Shown here piece after piece: positions 6,873 through 17,900 of a stretch of 59,008 bases of DNA. A program made the position numbers and the translations under genes. The notes beneath the pieces were generated by a model that ran no database searches, had not been told where the DNA came from, and saw only the letters and a program-made list of their open reading frames with translations. This stretch comes from a virus: positions 1 through 59,008 of the IMG/VR virus record IMGVR_UViG_3300043777_000092; one strand, given 5' to 3'. The first letter of the stretch is position 1, and each line of letters starts with the position of its first letter.

Positions 6873-7465
6873 TAGTAAATCTCGATCTCAGGATGGTAGT
6901 TGGCGATTGCTACAGCGTTAAAGTCGCGTTTGAAGTCTTTGACATTCTTGTACAGCTTCGGCGCCACCGGAAGCGTGGTGCCGCCAGCGGTGACGGTCGT
7001 GGATAGCACCTTCGTGTTCGCACCCGCAGTCGTCGGCAGTTGCCCGAGGAAGCCCGCAATCGCTGCGAGGAGTATCTGGGCAAGCCCGAGCACCACGGTC
7101 ACGATGGGATTCCCGCCGATGTTCAGGGCGTTCAGGAACGATTGGATGTTGGTGCCCACGTCGGACAGGAACGTGCGGATCTTCGCAAGCAGTGTGGCCT
7201 TGTCTGCGACGTTCGTATCGTTGTTGTACTCGGTGATTGCTCCGCCGAGGCTGGCAAGGGCCGCGAGCGCGAGATTGATAGCAGCCGTCGCAGCCGGATT
7301 GATAAACGGCGTGACGAGCGAGAGGATTCCTTGGATTGCCGTGGTGGCTACCGGAATCCAGGCGGCAATGTCCGCGAAGGCGTTGCATCCCGTCATCGCG
7401 AACGGCGCGGTAAAAGCCCCAAGGATCAGAAATAAGACGTTACGGTTGAAACTGCGACGATTCAT
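6872..7465 (-). CDS. Predicted lipoprotein with hydrophobic helices
   Basis: The 197-residue product starts MNRRSFNRNVLFLILGAF and has a lipobox-like MTGC near residue 26, so it should be exported and lipidated. The body is rich in Ala, Leu and Ile helices (PAATAAINLALAALASLGG; VTVVLGLAQILLAAIAGFLG). It may act at the inner or outer membrane during lysis, as spanins or superinfection-exclusion lipoproteins do; this is inference from type only. The start at 7465 follows AAGGAGAAGTT. Confidence 0.6.
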   Translation of the reverse strand: MNRRSFNRNVLFLILGAFTAPFAMTGCNAFADIAAWIPVATTAIQGILSLVTPFINPAATAAINLALAALASLGGAITEYNNDTNVADKATLLAKIRTFLSDVGTNIQSFLNALNIGGNPIVTVVLGLAQILLAAIAGFLGQLPTTAGANTKVLSTTVTAGGTTLPVAPKLYKNVKDFKRDFNAVAIANYHPEIEIY

Positions 7466-7517
7466 AACTTCTCCTTCGACATTGGATTTTCCCTGGGGAA
7501 GAATCTTCCACCATCGG

Positions 7518-7757
7518 CTAGTGATGGTAAGAGTATCCACCGAACGAGTAGATGCCCGTCCAGCTTAGAAAGAACGCTAAGAACACCAAAAACAAGATCA
7601 GCCCCAGCACAATCAGCAGAGGTTGAGGAATCACCCATCCTGTGAGCGAAAGCAGCCATCGGCACAGGATAATCACGATGGCGAGACAGACGCAAAGAAC
7701 GACAAATCCGAGCATCGCGCTGATTGGATTGAACTGCATCAAAATCGCACTCAACAT
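7518..7757 (-). CDS. Small two-helix membrane protein, holin-like
   Basis: The 79-residue product is almost wholly hydrophobic, with two predicted membrane helices (about residues 12-38 and 45-68) and a short Tyr/His tail (GGYSYHH). TAAGGAGGCATCT precedes the ATG. Size, topology and placement near a peptidase-like gene are compatible with a holin, but no holin family is recognised. Confidence 0.55.
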   Translation of the reverse strand: MLSAILMQFNPISAMLGFVVLCVCLAIVIILCRWLLSLTGWVIPQPLLIVLGLILFLVFLAFFLSWTGIYSFGGYSYHH

Positions 7758-7767
7758 AGATGCCTCC

Positions 7768-8079
7768 TTATTTCAGCGGAGGGATAATAACACCAATCGG
7801 AGGTTCAGCGGGAGGAATCGTGGACTTCGAGACTGTCGTAACTTCCTGCGATGTCATCGGCGGCGGTGTCGGGTCCGAGCTGCCCTTGAGGGCGAGCAGA
7901 AGCGCACCCATAAAAGCGCCAAGGCCGGCGATCATGCTACCGATCATCATTGACGAATCCCATCCCTTATGGACCACGTACACCGTTACGGTGATATTGA
8001 GCAACACGAGCAGCAGCAGAATCAAAATCGCCCCACCGCGGGTTGCGAGCGAGTTGAGCCACGCTTGCCAAGTATTCAT
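7768..8079 (-). CDS. Small membrane protein with Pro-rich tail
   Basis: The 103-residue protein starts at the ATG at 8079 that overlaps the upstream stop (ATGA). It has two membrane helices (GGAILILLLLVLLNITVTV; MIGSMIAGLGAFMGALLLAL) and a Pro/Ser/Thr-rich end. It could be a holin or holin partner. Because it is coupled to the coiled-coil membrane protein upstream, the two may work together. Confidence 0.6.
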   Translation of the reverse strand: MNTWQAWLNSLATRGGAILILLLLVLLNITVTVYVVHKGWDSSMMIGSMIAGLGAFMGALLLALKGSSDPTPPPMTSQEVTTVSKSTIPPAEPPIGVIIPPLK

Positions 8080-8429
8080 TTTGTCATCCATTTGAAAACG
8101 AGATTGATTGCGATGGTGATTGCCCCGGAGGTCGCCATGATCACCCATCCGAGCATCCACATGCGTCCGTCAAGATTCGATTTGGCGATCACCAAGGCGT
8201 CCACTTTCTTGATCAGTTCTTCGTGCTTAGAGTCATAGACTGCCTTGGTAACATAGTCGGCCCGCTCTTGATTCAACTGCGCCCGGAACTGATTCATTTC
8301 GTCGAGCCTACGCCCAAGATCGCCGAGAGCAACGAGGACAGCCTTATCTGCATCCATCGCCCTCTGTTGCAGGACGGACACTTGCTTGTCAAGTTGGTGG
8401 AACCTCTGCTCCTGTTCCTCGTCGCCCAT
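8076..8429 (-). CDS. Coiled-coil protein with C-terminal membrane anchor
   Basis: The 117-residue protein has a long coiled coil (about residues 5-80, QRFHQLDKQVSVLQQRAMD) and a single membrane helix near the end (MWMLGWVIMATSGAITIAIN). The layout resembles many phage lysis-cassette proteins of the spanin or hemolysin-XhlA kind. It overlaps the next small membrane gene by four bases. Confidence 0.65.
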   Translation of the reverse strand: MGDEEQEQRFHQLDKQVSVLQQRAMDADKAVLVALGDLGRRLDEMNQFRAQLNQERADYVTKAVYDSKHEELIKKVDALVIAKSNLDGRMWMLGWVIMATSGAITIAINLVFKWMTK

Positions 8430-8435
8430 GTGCCG

Positions 8436-8711
8436 TCATAGTAGCCAATCCCGCACTTCCCGCAAGTTAAATTTCAGCCTTCTTGGATGCACAGCACGAT
8501 GAACGCGACCACGGAGAGTGAAGTAGGCCACGGGCGCCTGCCCGGGCACTGGTGGATTCGGGACGTAAGCGCAATATCTCGGGATTCGGATCGTCAATCG
8601 GACGAGATCGACCTCTTCGCCCAAGTCTTCGATCTTCTCAACTACGAAATTGATTAGGACCGAGAACACCACCCCAAGCAGATATATGACCAGCCCGATC
8701 CACGTTGGCAC
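8436..8711 (-). CDS. Small membrane-anchored protein
   Basis: The 91-residue product starts at a GTG (8711) and has one N-terminal membrane helix (WIGLVIYLLGVVFSVLINF), then a basic soluble part with a Pro-rich turn (YVPNPPVPGQAP). The ribosome site is weak. The topology suggests an anchored protein of the lysis region; nothing more can be said. Confidence 0.5.
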   Translation of the reverse strand: MPTWIGLVIYLLGVVFSVLINFVVEKIEDLGEEVDLVRLTIRIPRYCAYVPNPPVPGQAPVAYFTLRGRVHRAVHPRRLKFNLREVRDWLL

Positions 8712-8755
8712 GAGTGTGATAGTGGCCCCTCATGTACGTAACGTCAACGGTAAGT

Positions 8756-8980
8756 TTAGACCGTTCCAATATTTTGCAGAGCGCTCAGAAAGGGGTTGAC
8801 TTGCGTACCCGGTTTCATTGCCGTTTGGCCCGGCGTGGCCGGCGCCGCTGGTCCCGCAGGCGCTGCCGGATTTGCTGCGCCCGCGTTCGTCAGTGAAGGA
8901 TTGGGATTAGAGGCGTAAATAGTGGCAGGCGTGGCGGTAGCTCCGGCGCCCGCACCGGCAGGCCCTGCAAGCTGGAACAT
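8756..8980 (-). CDS. Ala/Pro/Gly-rich low-complexity small protein
   Basis: The 74-residue product begins MFQLAGPAGAGAGATATPAT and is mostly Ala, Pro, Gly and Thr, ending in a less biased VNPFLSALQNIGTV. It starts 13 bases after the stop of the giant polyvalent gene without a clear ribosome site. It could be a small virion-associated peptide or a chance frame. Confidence 0.4.
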   Translation of the reverse strand: MFQLAGPAGAGAGATATPATIYASNPNPSLTNAGAANPAAPAGPAAPATPGQTAMKPGTQVNPFLSALQNIGTV

Positions 8981-8993
8981 TTTGGGTGGCGTG

Positions 8994-11900
8994 CTATTGC
9001 ACAACGGGAGCTCCCATTGGCAGCGTACCAGCCTGGGGTTGCTGCTGGCCCTGCTCCGGCCCAAGCCTTCTCTCGATAAGCCGCGAAATCATTTCCCCGC
9101 GCGCGAAGTTGTCCACATCTCGGATGGCTTCCTGCACCTCGCTGATTTTGTCCTGATCGTTCAGGGCTTGATAGTCCGGGCTTTTGAACATTTCGTCAAG
9201 CACTCCGCGCAGCACGTTTCCGCGCATCCCGAGGTATTCGTTCTGCTCTTGGCGGCTCATAGGAATCTTGGTGTTCTGGACAGTCAAGAAGCGTCCGGTG
9301 AAGCCTGGATTGCGAAGGCCGAGGTCGTGCAGACGCGCGAGTTCCGAGTCGATGTTACTTTCGGGAACGTCTTCGGGAATCGGCGCTGGCAGGAAAGCCT
9401 CGCCTCCTGTTCCGCCGCGGCGAATACTCGGACGCCCGAGCGCGTCTAGCCTCGGCGGTACGTCGCGACTGAATATCGGCAGGCCCGACTTAATGCGCTC
9501 AGCGAATCCCTGCGGCTCACGAATCTCTGGGTCCAAAGCTTCCGCCCATGTGCGGTCAAAGCCCGAGAACGGAATCATGCCGCTGGCAATCTCGGTGAGG
9601 AACTGCTGGCCGTATCGCTTCGGGTCCGATACCGCTTGGTCGAGGTTCTGGATACCACGGAAAAATGTCTGGTCGGTGATGGCGTTGCCGAGTCCCGCAG
9701 CCACTTCCTGAATCTTGTCAGAATTGGGTTGCTGGCCGCCATCCTTGAACGAATCGTACCATCCACCCACAGCCGCAATCATGAGTGCCACCGGTCCCCA
9801 TCCGGCAGTGTACCGCACCCAATGATTACCGATCTTGAGACTGTACGGCTGTTTCCCAGAACGGAAGAAGGCATCGCGGTCCTGCGCAGACTTCGGCGCA
9901 CCAGCGGTGATGTTCCCGTCGGCAGCCCACGCGGCGATTGCTGCCATGATGAGTGAACCGACAAGGGCCTGTGCCAGCACGTTTGAGGCTTCGGGACCCT
10001 CTCGGACTTCTTTCCGACCGAGGCGCGCCACGCCTGCCGGAGAGTACCGGAAGGCATTCTTGGCAATGTTCCAACCGATCGTAGCGAACGGGACCACAAA
10101 GCGCATGGGCGCAAGGCCCCCGACAAGGGGAACGTCCTCTGGAATCTTGAGGAAGTTCTCGCGGAAACTCAATAGGCTGCGCAGTGTCCTGTCCGGTTGC
10201 TCCACTAGGGACAGCGTTCGCGCTTCATCCCACGCCTGATTGATCATCCCGGGGAGCGGGTCGTTCACGAGTTCCGTTGCGCGTTCCCCAATGGCATCAC
10301 CTTTCAGTCCTTCCTTGATTGCCGTGCGCATCGCTAGGCCTGCGAGCGCAGACTTGAAGTGCATGGTCTTGAACATCGCCGTCGCACCGGCCAGTAAGCG
10401 CGTGGGCCAGTTCATCGCCAAACCGCCGGGCAGCTCGTACCGGAATGGCATGTCCAGTTCGGTCGCATCTTGTAGGTCAAAACCATTCGCCACGATGAAC
10501 GAACCGGCGCGGACGCCTGCCGGGATCGACTTCAGGTAGGCAAGCGTCTGCGCCAGCGCATCTCTCGCAAAGAACTCTCGCGGTCGGCCCTGCATCCTGG
10601 CGATGGCCGGGTCTAGTGCGCCCCTCACGAACCGCTCGGGAACGGCCAACGCAGCCATGGCCGCATCTCCCAAGAGCTTTCGCTGAATAGTCCGCGGAGA
10701 CGATAGAATGTTGTTAACCCAATACGCTACAACCTTTTGCGGCGTGGTGAACTTAGCTGTGTCGCGCAGGAACCGCGCGAGCGCAACCTTGTCGTCCTCG
10801 GGGATCTGTAATAGCTTTTCACGCTGCTTCTCAGTCAGCCCCCGACCGCCAAGCGCGTCGAGCACCCGCTCGTAGTTCCCTTTGTTCTGAGAACGGAACG
10901 CTTCCGAAACCATGCGCTGTATGCGCAGCGCGCGCCCCGACTCCGCCTTGGCTCCCGACACTGCCGCCTGGATGGCAACATACTCGTTTTCAAGGCGTTG
11001 CAACTCCAAAAGATTCTCGGTACTGTTTGCCTCTGCTGCTCGGTGGGCAGCCTCGCGTACCTGCTCCCCCTTGTCGAGCATGATGCCGATAGCCACCTGC
11101 ATCTCAGCCTCATTGAGGGCAGTGCCCTTCTTCAGTTTGGCGAGCTTCTCCGGGTCAAGGCCCACTTCGCCCATGCGTTGTTTCAATTGCGCGTCCGAGA
11201 GGCGCCCACGACGTTGCGCCTGGATGCGCGCGGTGTGGGTCTTCGCCACATTCCTGATCAGGTCCAGTACCTCGTCCGAGGTATTCAGCTTGTCCAAGCG
11301 GATATTGATGGCCTTTTCGCCGGGTTCGGCACCGCGCCGTGGTTCTTCCGGTTCCATGGGCAAGCCCTCTTCCGGCCGGCGCGGGGGCACCCCCGCACCC
11401 CCGCCACCTGCCGAAACGGCTGCGTTCCGCGCCCGCATACGCCTGATTGCCTGCGAGATACGGTTGTAGATGTTCTGCAGGCCGAGAAAGCTCTGTGTGA
11501 GGTCGTCCGGCGACTCCTGCGGTTCGTCTTGGCCGTCGTCCCCATCATCCTGATTCTGGTCGATGGCGTTCTTGAAGCCCAACTCCGTGTTGAGCTTATC
11601 GAGTTCGCCGTGCGCCTTGTCAAGTTCCTTCTGTTTGTCGAATGGCTTCTGAAGTTGCTCTCGGCGGTCCTCGAGTTCCTGGGTCAGCCTCGGAATGCGC
11701 TCGTGAAAGTCTTGCTCGGCGTTGACGATTTTCCGCCCAATCGTTTCAATGCTTTGGATGGTTCCTGCTGGGCTTGCCTCGATGTCGCCTTTCTCGTTCG
11801 GCTCACCCTGGCCCATTTTGAAGTCCCAAGACCGCGCTCCTCGTAGGTAACCGGTTCGTCCGGTTGTTTCCGGCGTCCCAGAGTAAATCTGGAATCCAGC

Positions 11901-14900
11901 ATATTCCCCGAGGCGCATCCCCTTATCGTATGTGGACTGCAGTGCGGAGTTTAGTGCGGCACCCGCTTCCTTGCGATCGGAGTACACCTTCTTCCCAACC
12001 GTCATCTGAAACTTCTCAGGCCGCGCGTCCCAGGTCGTTCGGTCGGCGCGCGTGGCGTCGAGTAGCTTCCTCGTAGTGTCGATGCGCTCCGGCAGTTGGG
12101 CAATCTTCGCGCGGTTGTCGAATTGCTGGTCGCGGTAGGCCGAGTGAACCATTTCCAACCGATGCAGCGTTGATTCAAGTTCGATCTTTCGGAATAGACG
12201 CTGGTCGCCGGAGGCGGCCGCCTTCATCTCGGCATAGTTCATCGAGGTCTTGGACAGGTCGCCGATGTCCCCGATGTCCGTTTCCCCCTTGAGCAAACTC
12301 TTGATGAACTCCGCTTTGCGGGTCAGAACATCCCACAAGTAGACGTCATAGCTGCGCTTCGTGACGTGGTTGCGGACGACCACTTCTTTGTTCTCGTTGC
12401 CCCACCGAATGCCACGACCGATCACCTGCTCCACTTGGTCAGGTCGGTACGGCGGCGCAAGGATGTGGATTGCACCGAGTTTCCGTTGTACGTTCACGCC
12501 CACCCCGAGGGTGTCGCTGTGCCCGATTACCACCGCGATGTCGCCCTTGTTCACCTGGGCGAACAGCTTTTGCTTCTTCGCAGCGGTCTTGTAGTCCTGC
12601 ATGAACGCGATTTCGTTTTTCGGGATGCCGAGGCCCATCAACTTCTTGCGCAGATCCTCGTAGGAATCGAAGCCGCCTTCGCCTTCGCGGAAGTCCATTC
12701 CCACAAGCTGCGTGGTTTTGCGGTCCCGGCTGTCGTGGTAGAGGTTGGCTATATCCTGCGCGGCTTGGTTGAGTTTGCTGTCGGGGTCGTCTTCAGCACT
12801 CGCGTCCACCATGCGCATGTCGAGCGCGGCCTTCCGGCCATCGCCCGTAATGACGAGCATGTTGTCTTCGCCCTTGCCGGGCTTCTTCCCACGAACTAAG
12901 GCTGCGCGAGAAACCAGTGATTCAATGAAGTTCAGGAGTGCGGGACTCGGTTCCGTCTCCCGTGCTTGCATCTTCCCGCCCACCATGCCCGGCCGGGACA
13001 GTTCGATTCCCTTGTCGTCGGCAAACTTCACATCGGCTGTGCGCCGAAACATCTGCGCGAGCTGCGCCAGATTGTCGAACTTCGAGAAGCGTGTAATCAT
13101 GCGCAGCTTTGATGGGTCTTCCGGTGAGCCCTCCGCTTTAGTTTCGGACTGGCCGAACGTGGCTGCCCATGCGTCGAAGTTCTGCATCCCGAGCGACCGC
13201 AAGTTGTCCTCGTCCAAGAACTTCATCATGATCCATGCTTCGGCAATGGTGTTCGTAACAGGAGTTCCGGTCGCAAACACCACCCCGTTGCCGTTGTTGA
13301 TGCGAGTCACGTACTGCGCCTTGATGTAAGAATCTAGCGACCGCTGCGACTTCGTTTGGGGGATGCCCCGGACGCGTCCCATCTTCGTCGGGAATGGCAG
13401 GCTCTTCAGCCGGTGCGCCTCGTCCACGATCAGGCCGTCCACGCCCGTTTCGTTGAACGGAATAACGTCGTCTTTCTTCTCTTGCGCTTGATAACGCTCG
13501 AGCTGCGCCTCAAAGTTGGCGATTTGGGTTTCCACCACTTTGACCGTTTCTCGATCGCCGTTATCCTTAGCTTCCTCATACTTGTCGCGGGCTTCGTCAA
13601 GCATCGCTTGGGTTGTCTCTGTTGCGATTGCTTGGCCGGGCGGCATCTTGCCGAATTGGCTGTCACCGATGATTACCGCATCCCAGTCGCCCGTAACGAT
13701 GCGGTTCAAAAACTCCTTGCGGTTCATCGTGTCGAAGGAATCTTCATCCGCAATGAGATAGTTCGCGCCGGGGTATAGCCGCATCAGGTCACCGGAGTTC
13801 TGCGGGACAAGATGCGTCGGGAATACAATCAGTGGCTTTTTCTTTAGTCCCAGCCGGCGCCATTCCGCAGCAACCGCGCCCATGATGTAGGTCTTGCCAA
13901 GGCCAACTTCATGCGCGAGAAGCGTGTTCGTGGAACCAGATACGGCGCGCCACACCGCATTCTTCTGGTACGGACGAAGCTGAATCTCCGGATTCATCCC
14001 CGGGAATGTCAGGTGTGAGCCGTCCGGCTGCCAATCCACATTGGCGTTCAGCTTCTCATTGAAGATATGGCTTACTTCATCGCCGTGCGGGGAATCCTCA
14101 AACACCCACCGCTTCAGTTCGGCGTGCAGGTCGTTCAGCTTTTGCTCTGCCGCTGCGGTTTCCTTCGGGTTGACGACACGCTTGTTATCCGGCAGCGGAT
14201 CGTAGATGGTCGGAGCCTTGAGGTTTAGCCCTTGCTGCAAAAGCCATTCCGCCGAGGCACGCGCGGTCCCCCATCGGGTTCGATTCAGTACCGGATCAAC
14301 CCCATACGGCACCGTCAAGTCATACGTTGCCCCGATGTCGTCGTGATAGAGCTTCACGTCGCGCACCGATTGCAGCCCAAGAATGTGCCCAACGAAGTCC
14401 TTCATCACATGATCGGGAATCCATGGCGAGCCGAGTTTCATAAAAATCTTGCTCGGGGATACCGTCTCAGGAATTACCGCCTGTAGGGCTTCGACGTTCG
14501 GGCGGAACTTGTCATCTTCCTGGGCGGCAGCCTCGGCCGCCGCAAGTTTCTTCCGCACGTTCCCCGACAAATAGCGGTCTGCCGTCTCCCAGTGTCCAGA
14601 CGGGTCCTCGAACACCAAGCCTTGCGCCTTGAGGTCGGCTTGCAGTTCCGCTGCGGGCTTGCCTGTCAACTCCGCCATCCGATCAAAGTCAAGGCGCCCT
14701 TTCTCCCCGAGGGACACCATCATCGCGTCTTTGGCGTTGTCCGCTGCTGTAACCGTGGGAGTTGGATTGACGACGCGCTGGCGGAAGATGGCAGCCTTGT
14801 TCGCGGTCTTAGTGTCCTTGTCGTAGTCCTCGAGCGAAAGCAGGAGCGGCAGGTCCGGGTCCGCGTGCATCGCCCGTTCATTTTTGGGCGAATGGATGAT

Positions 14901-17900
14901 GCCGTTCTTCTGGCGGAACTTGTCGTAGGAGTTGTTCAGCCGTCGGCGCAAGTCCGCGAGTTCCTTGGTCGAGCGGTCCTTCGCTTCGGCTTGCAGGAGT
15001 TCGCGCGCCACGTCGCGCACGCCGAGCATTTCCTTGAGCGTCTGAATCTGCTTCTTCGGAAAGTCTGGTTCGTGCTGGATCGCATCCCCGATACGCCGAT
15101 AAACCTTGCCATTCTTGACGGTCAGACCATAGGGCTTAACTTCCTTGTAATCGGGGATGGCGTCCGCACTCGCTTCCGTGGTCAATCCGTCGGGCGCTTG
15201 ACGTGGAACGAACGCGCCCTCTGGCAACTTTGCTACGGCTCGCGTAAGGGCCTCTTTCAGATCCTCGTCGGGACGCGCAATCAATGCAGGCTCTCCCGCG
15301 CGCCGCATGGTGCCGGCCAATTCCATGTTCCCGAGCATCATCTCGGGGTGCTTGGCAAAATATTCGTTGATTGGGATTTGATGCCCTTCGCCGCTCGTAA
15401 TCTCCTGCCGATCTTGGAACGGTTCCCCTGCGTACTTCTCGCCGGGTTCACGCTTCCTGAAAAACAGGATGTCGGTCGTAACTTCCGTTCCCGCGTTTCC
15501 CTTGAACGCATTGTTGGGGAGTCGAATCGCGCCGATAAGGTCCGCGCGGTTGGCAAACAGTTCCCGCTGCTTCTTCTCCTGGGAATCGAGCGTGTGCGCG
15601 GAAGTGATGAGCGCAGCCACGCCGCCCGGGCGCAGTTTGTCCAGCGTCTTCAGGATGAAATAGTTGTGGATGGACAGCTTGTGCTTGTTGTAGCCCGGAT
15701 CGTTGACGATGATTTTCCCGAACGGAACGTTACCCACCGCGATGTCGTAGGTGTCGTTTGGAACGCGGAAATCTCCGAAGCTCTGGATGCGCACATCGGC
15801 GGACTGATAGAGCTGCTTCAGAATCCGACCGCTTACGGGGTCAAGTTCAACCGCACTACGGCGAGTCGCATCTGCGAGATCTCCCGGTTCAAGCCCGAGA
15901 AAATGTCCGATTCCAGCCGAAGGCTCCAGCATCGCGCCCTCGCGGAAGCCGAGGTGCCGTAGTGCATCCCAGATCGCGCCAACCACCGGCGCGCTGGTGT
16001 AGTGAGCGTTTACCGTTGAGGCACGAGCACGCTTGTATTCGTCGTCGGACAGGAGTCCTCGGAGTTCTTCATATTCGTCACTCCAATTCTTGCCGCCCTT
16101 GGTGTCGGAATTGAAAAGCTGGTTGGAAGCGATGCCGCCCCAGCCTGTGTATTTTACGAGGGTTTGCTGCTCTTCGGGAGTTGCGAGACGGCCTTCAGAC
16201 TCTAACTGCTTGAGGGTTCGGATGGCAGAGATGTTTGCGCGGTACTTGGTGCGCTCTCCGCCTGATCCGAGGTGGTCGCGTTCCGTGATGCGGTAGTCGT
16301 GTCCGGCTCGGCTTCCGGTGATGTGCTGTGCGGGCTGCCTGGTTCTGGCGGCAGGAACAGATACCTCTCCCTCACCGCCTCCCACGCGCTCTGGTGGTCC
16401 GCTCCGTGATTGTTGATCGCGTCCAGCAAGTCGTTCTGCGTCTGCTCCGCCGCTTCCACCGCTCTCTGGTGCAGTTCCCCGTTCTTCTCCAGTTCCGCGT
16501 GCATCTTCGGGAGGAATTTCTTCCAATGGGCTTTCGCTTGCGCCACCCACGGACTGCTGTTCAATTCGCTCACCGGGTTCGGTTGGCTGCTCATCGGCAG
16601 GTACCTCTTCTTCTGTCGGGAGTGTACCACTCTCGCGCTGAAATGAATCAGAAAGTTTTTTCTGTACTTTCTGTTGAAGTTCATCCCATGGCTTTCCTGC
16701 AATGCTCGATGAGAATCCCAAGCCGATAAGACGAGCTTGACGTTCCGATGCAGGCATTTTGTTCCAGCGGTCAATAGATGGGCTAGTTTCCGAGGTTCTG
16801 AATCCTCTTGATACGAAAGGACTTTCCTCACCAGTTTTAAGCTGCTCTGTTTTTTCGCCCACACTTTTTATCTCCGCAAGTGTCTCATCCTCTTGTGGTT
16901 GCGGTTCCTGCTCAGGACTTATTTCCTCACCAAGTCCAAATTTGGACTCCGGCTCAGTTGGCAGTTCCCCGGGCCGCCCGGGTTGTTCCAATTCCGCCCG
17001 CTTCTCTTCTCGGATGGTCAGCGTGTCCCCGGGACCGTGCTCTGCCATCCCGCGCTCAAGGTTCGAGCGGTCCATGGCAACCGCTTCCTCGTCGGTGAGC
17101 GGGCGCCCGGCCTGCTCTTCGAGGTCTGCCTTCAGTTCGGCAGGGAGCGCAGCCTCTTCCCCGGTTGGCGTTCCCCGGCTCGTGGACGGCGGCTGGCGCA
17201 TGACTTCGCGCTCGGGTTCCATCGGTAATCCTGGTTCTTCTACAGGAGTTACGGGTTCGGCGGGGGCCGTGGACTCCCGTATCTCCTGCGCCGCGTTCTC
17301 GAGCGCCACCGCTGTCTTTTCCTCTGGCGGGGCCTCGGGAGGCGCTACCTTGCGCGCCTTGGACTTCCGGGGCTTCTCTGGCGGGGCTTCTTCCTTTTCT
17401 GGTGCCGCAGGTGCTTCCGGCTCGGGTTCTGGCTCTGGCGAGGCTGCGGACGCTTCCGCGGGCGGTTTCTCGGTCGTCTCGGGCAGCTTGGTGGTCGCTT
17501 CGGCCTGCCGACGAGAAAACTCATCACGGGCCCGCATGAACTGCTTCGTGATGTTCACGCCCTGGGTGATGCCCTCGTAGATGTTACGGACGCCCTCTGC
17601 GGTAAAGACCGCTGTGGGAATCGCCTGCCCAGCAAGAAGGGCCACTTGGTCCCAATTCTCGTGCGCGATGGCTTCGCGCACCTCTGGGTAGGTCTGCGCG
17701 AGTTGCACCGCCATGGGAACGGTGAAGCCCGTGCCGAGGATTACCTTGCCCGCGGCCGAGGTCGCGAACGTCGCAGGCAGGGCTTCCATGCCCCCCGCAA
17801 GGGCCAGATTCTCGGGCGTTGTCAGTTCCCCAACACCCTTGAGCAAGCCGCGTTCGAGGTTCGCCTGCACTCCGGTAGCGTCTGAGGGGATGGCAGCATC

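Noticed and set aside
14592-15962. Plus-strand frame of 456 codons opposite the polyvalent gene
   Set aside because: The minus-strand methylase-helicase motifs are clear; the plus frame is Arg/Val/Leu-rich with no recognisable domain.
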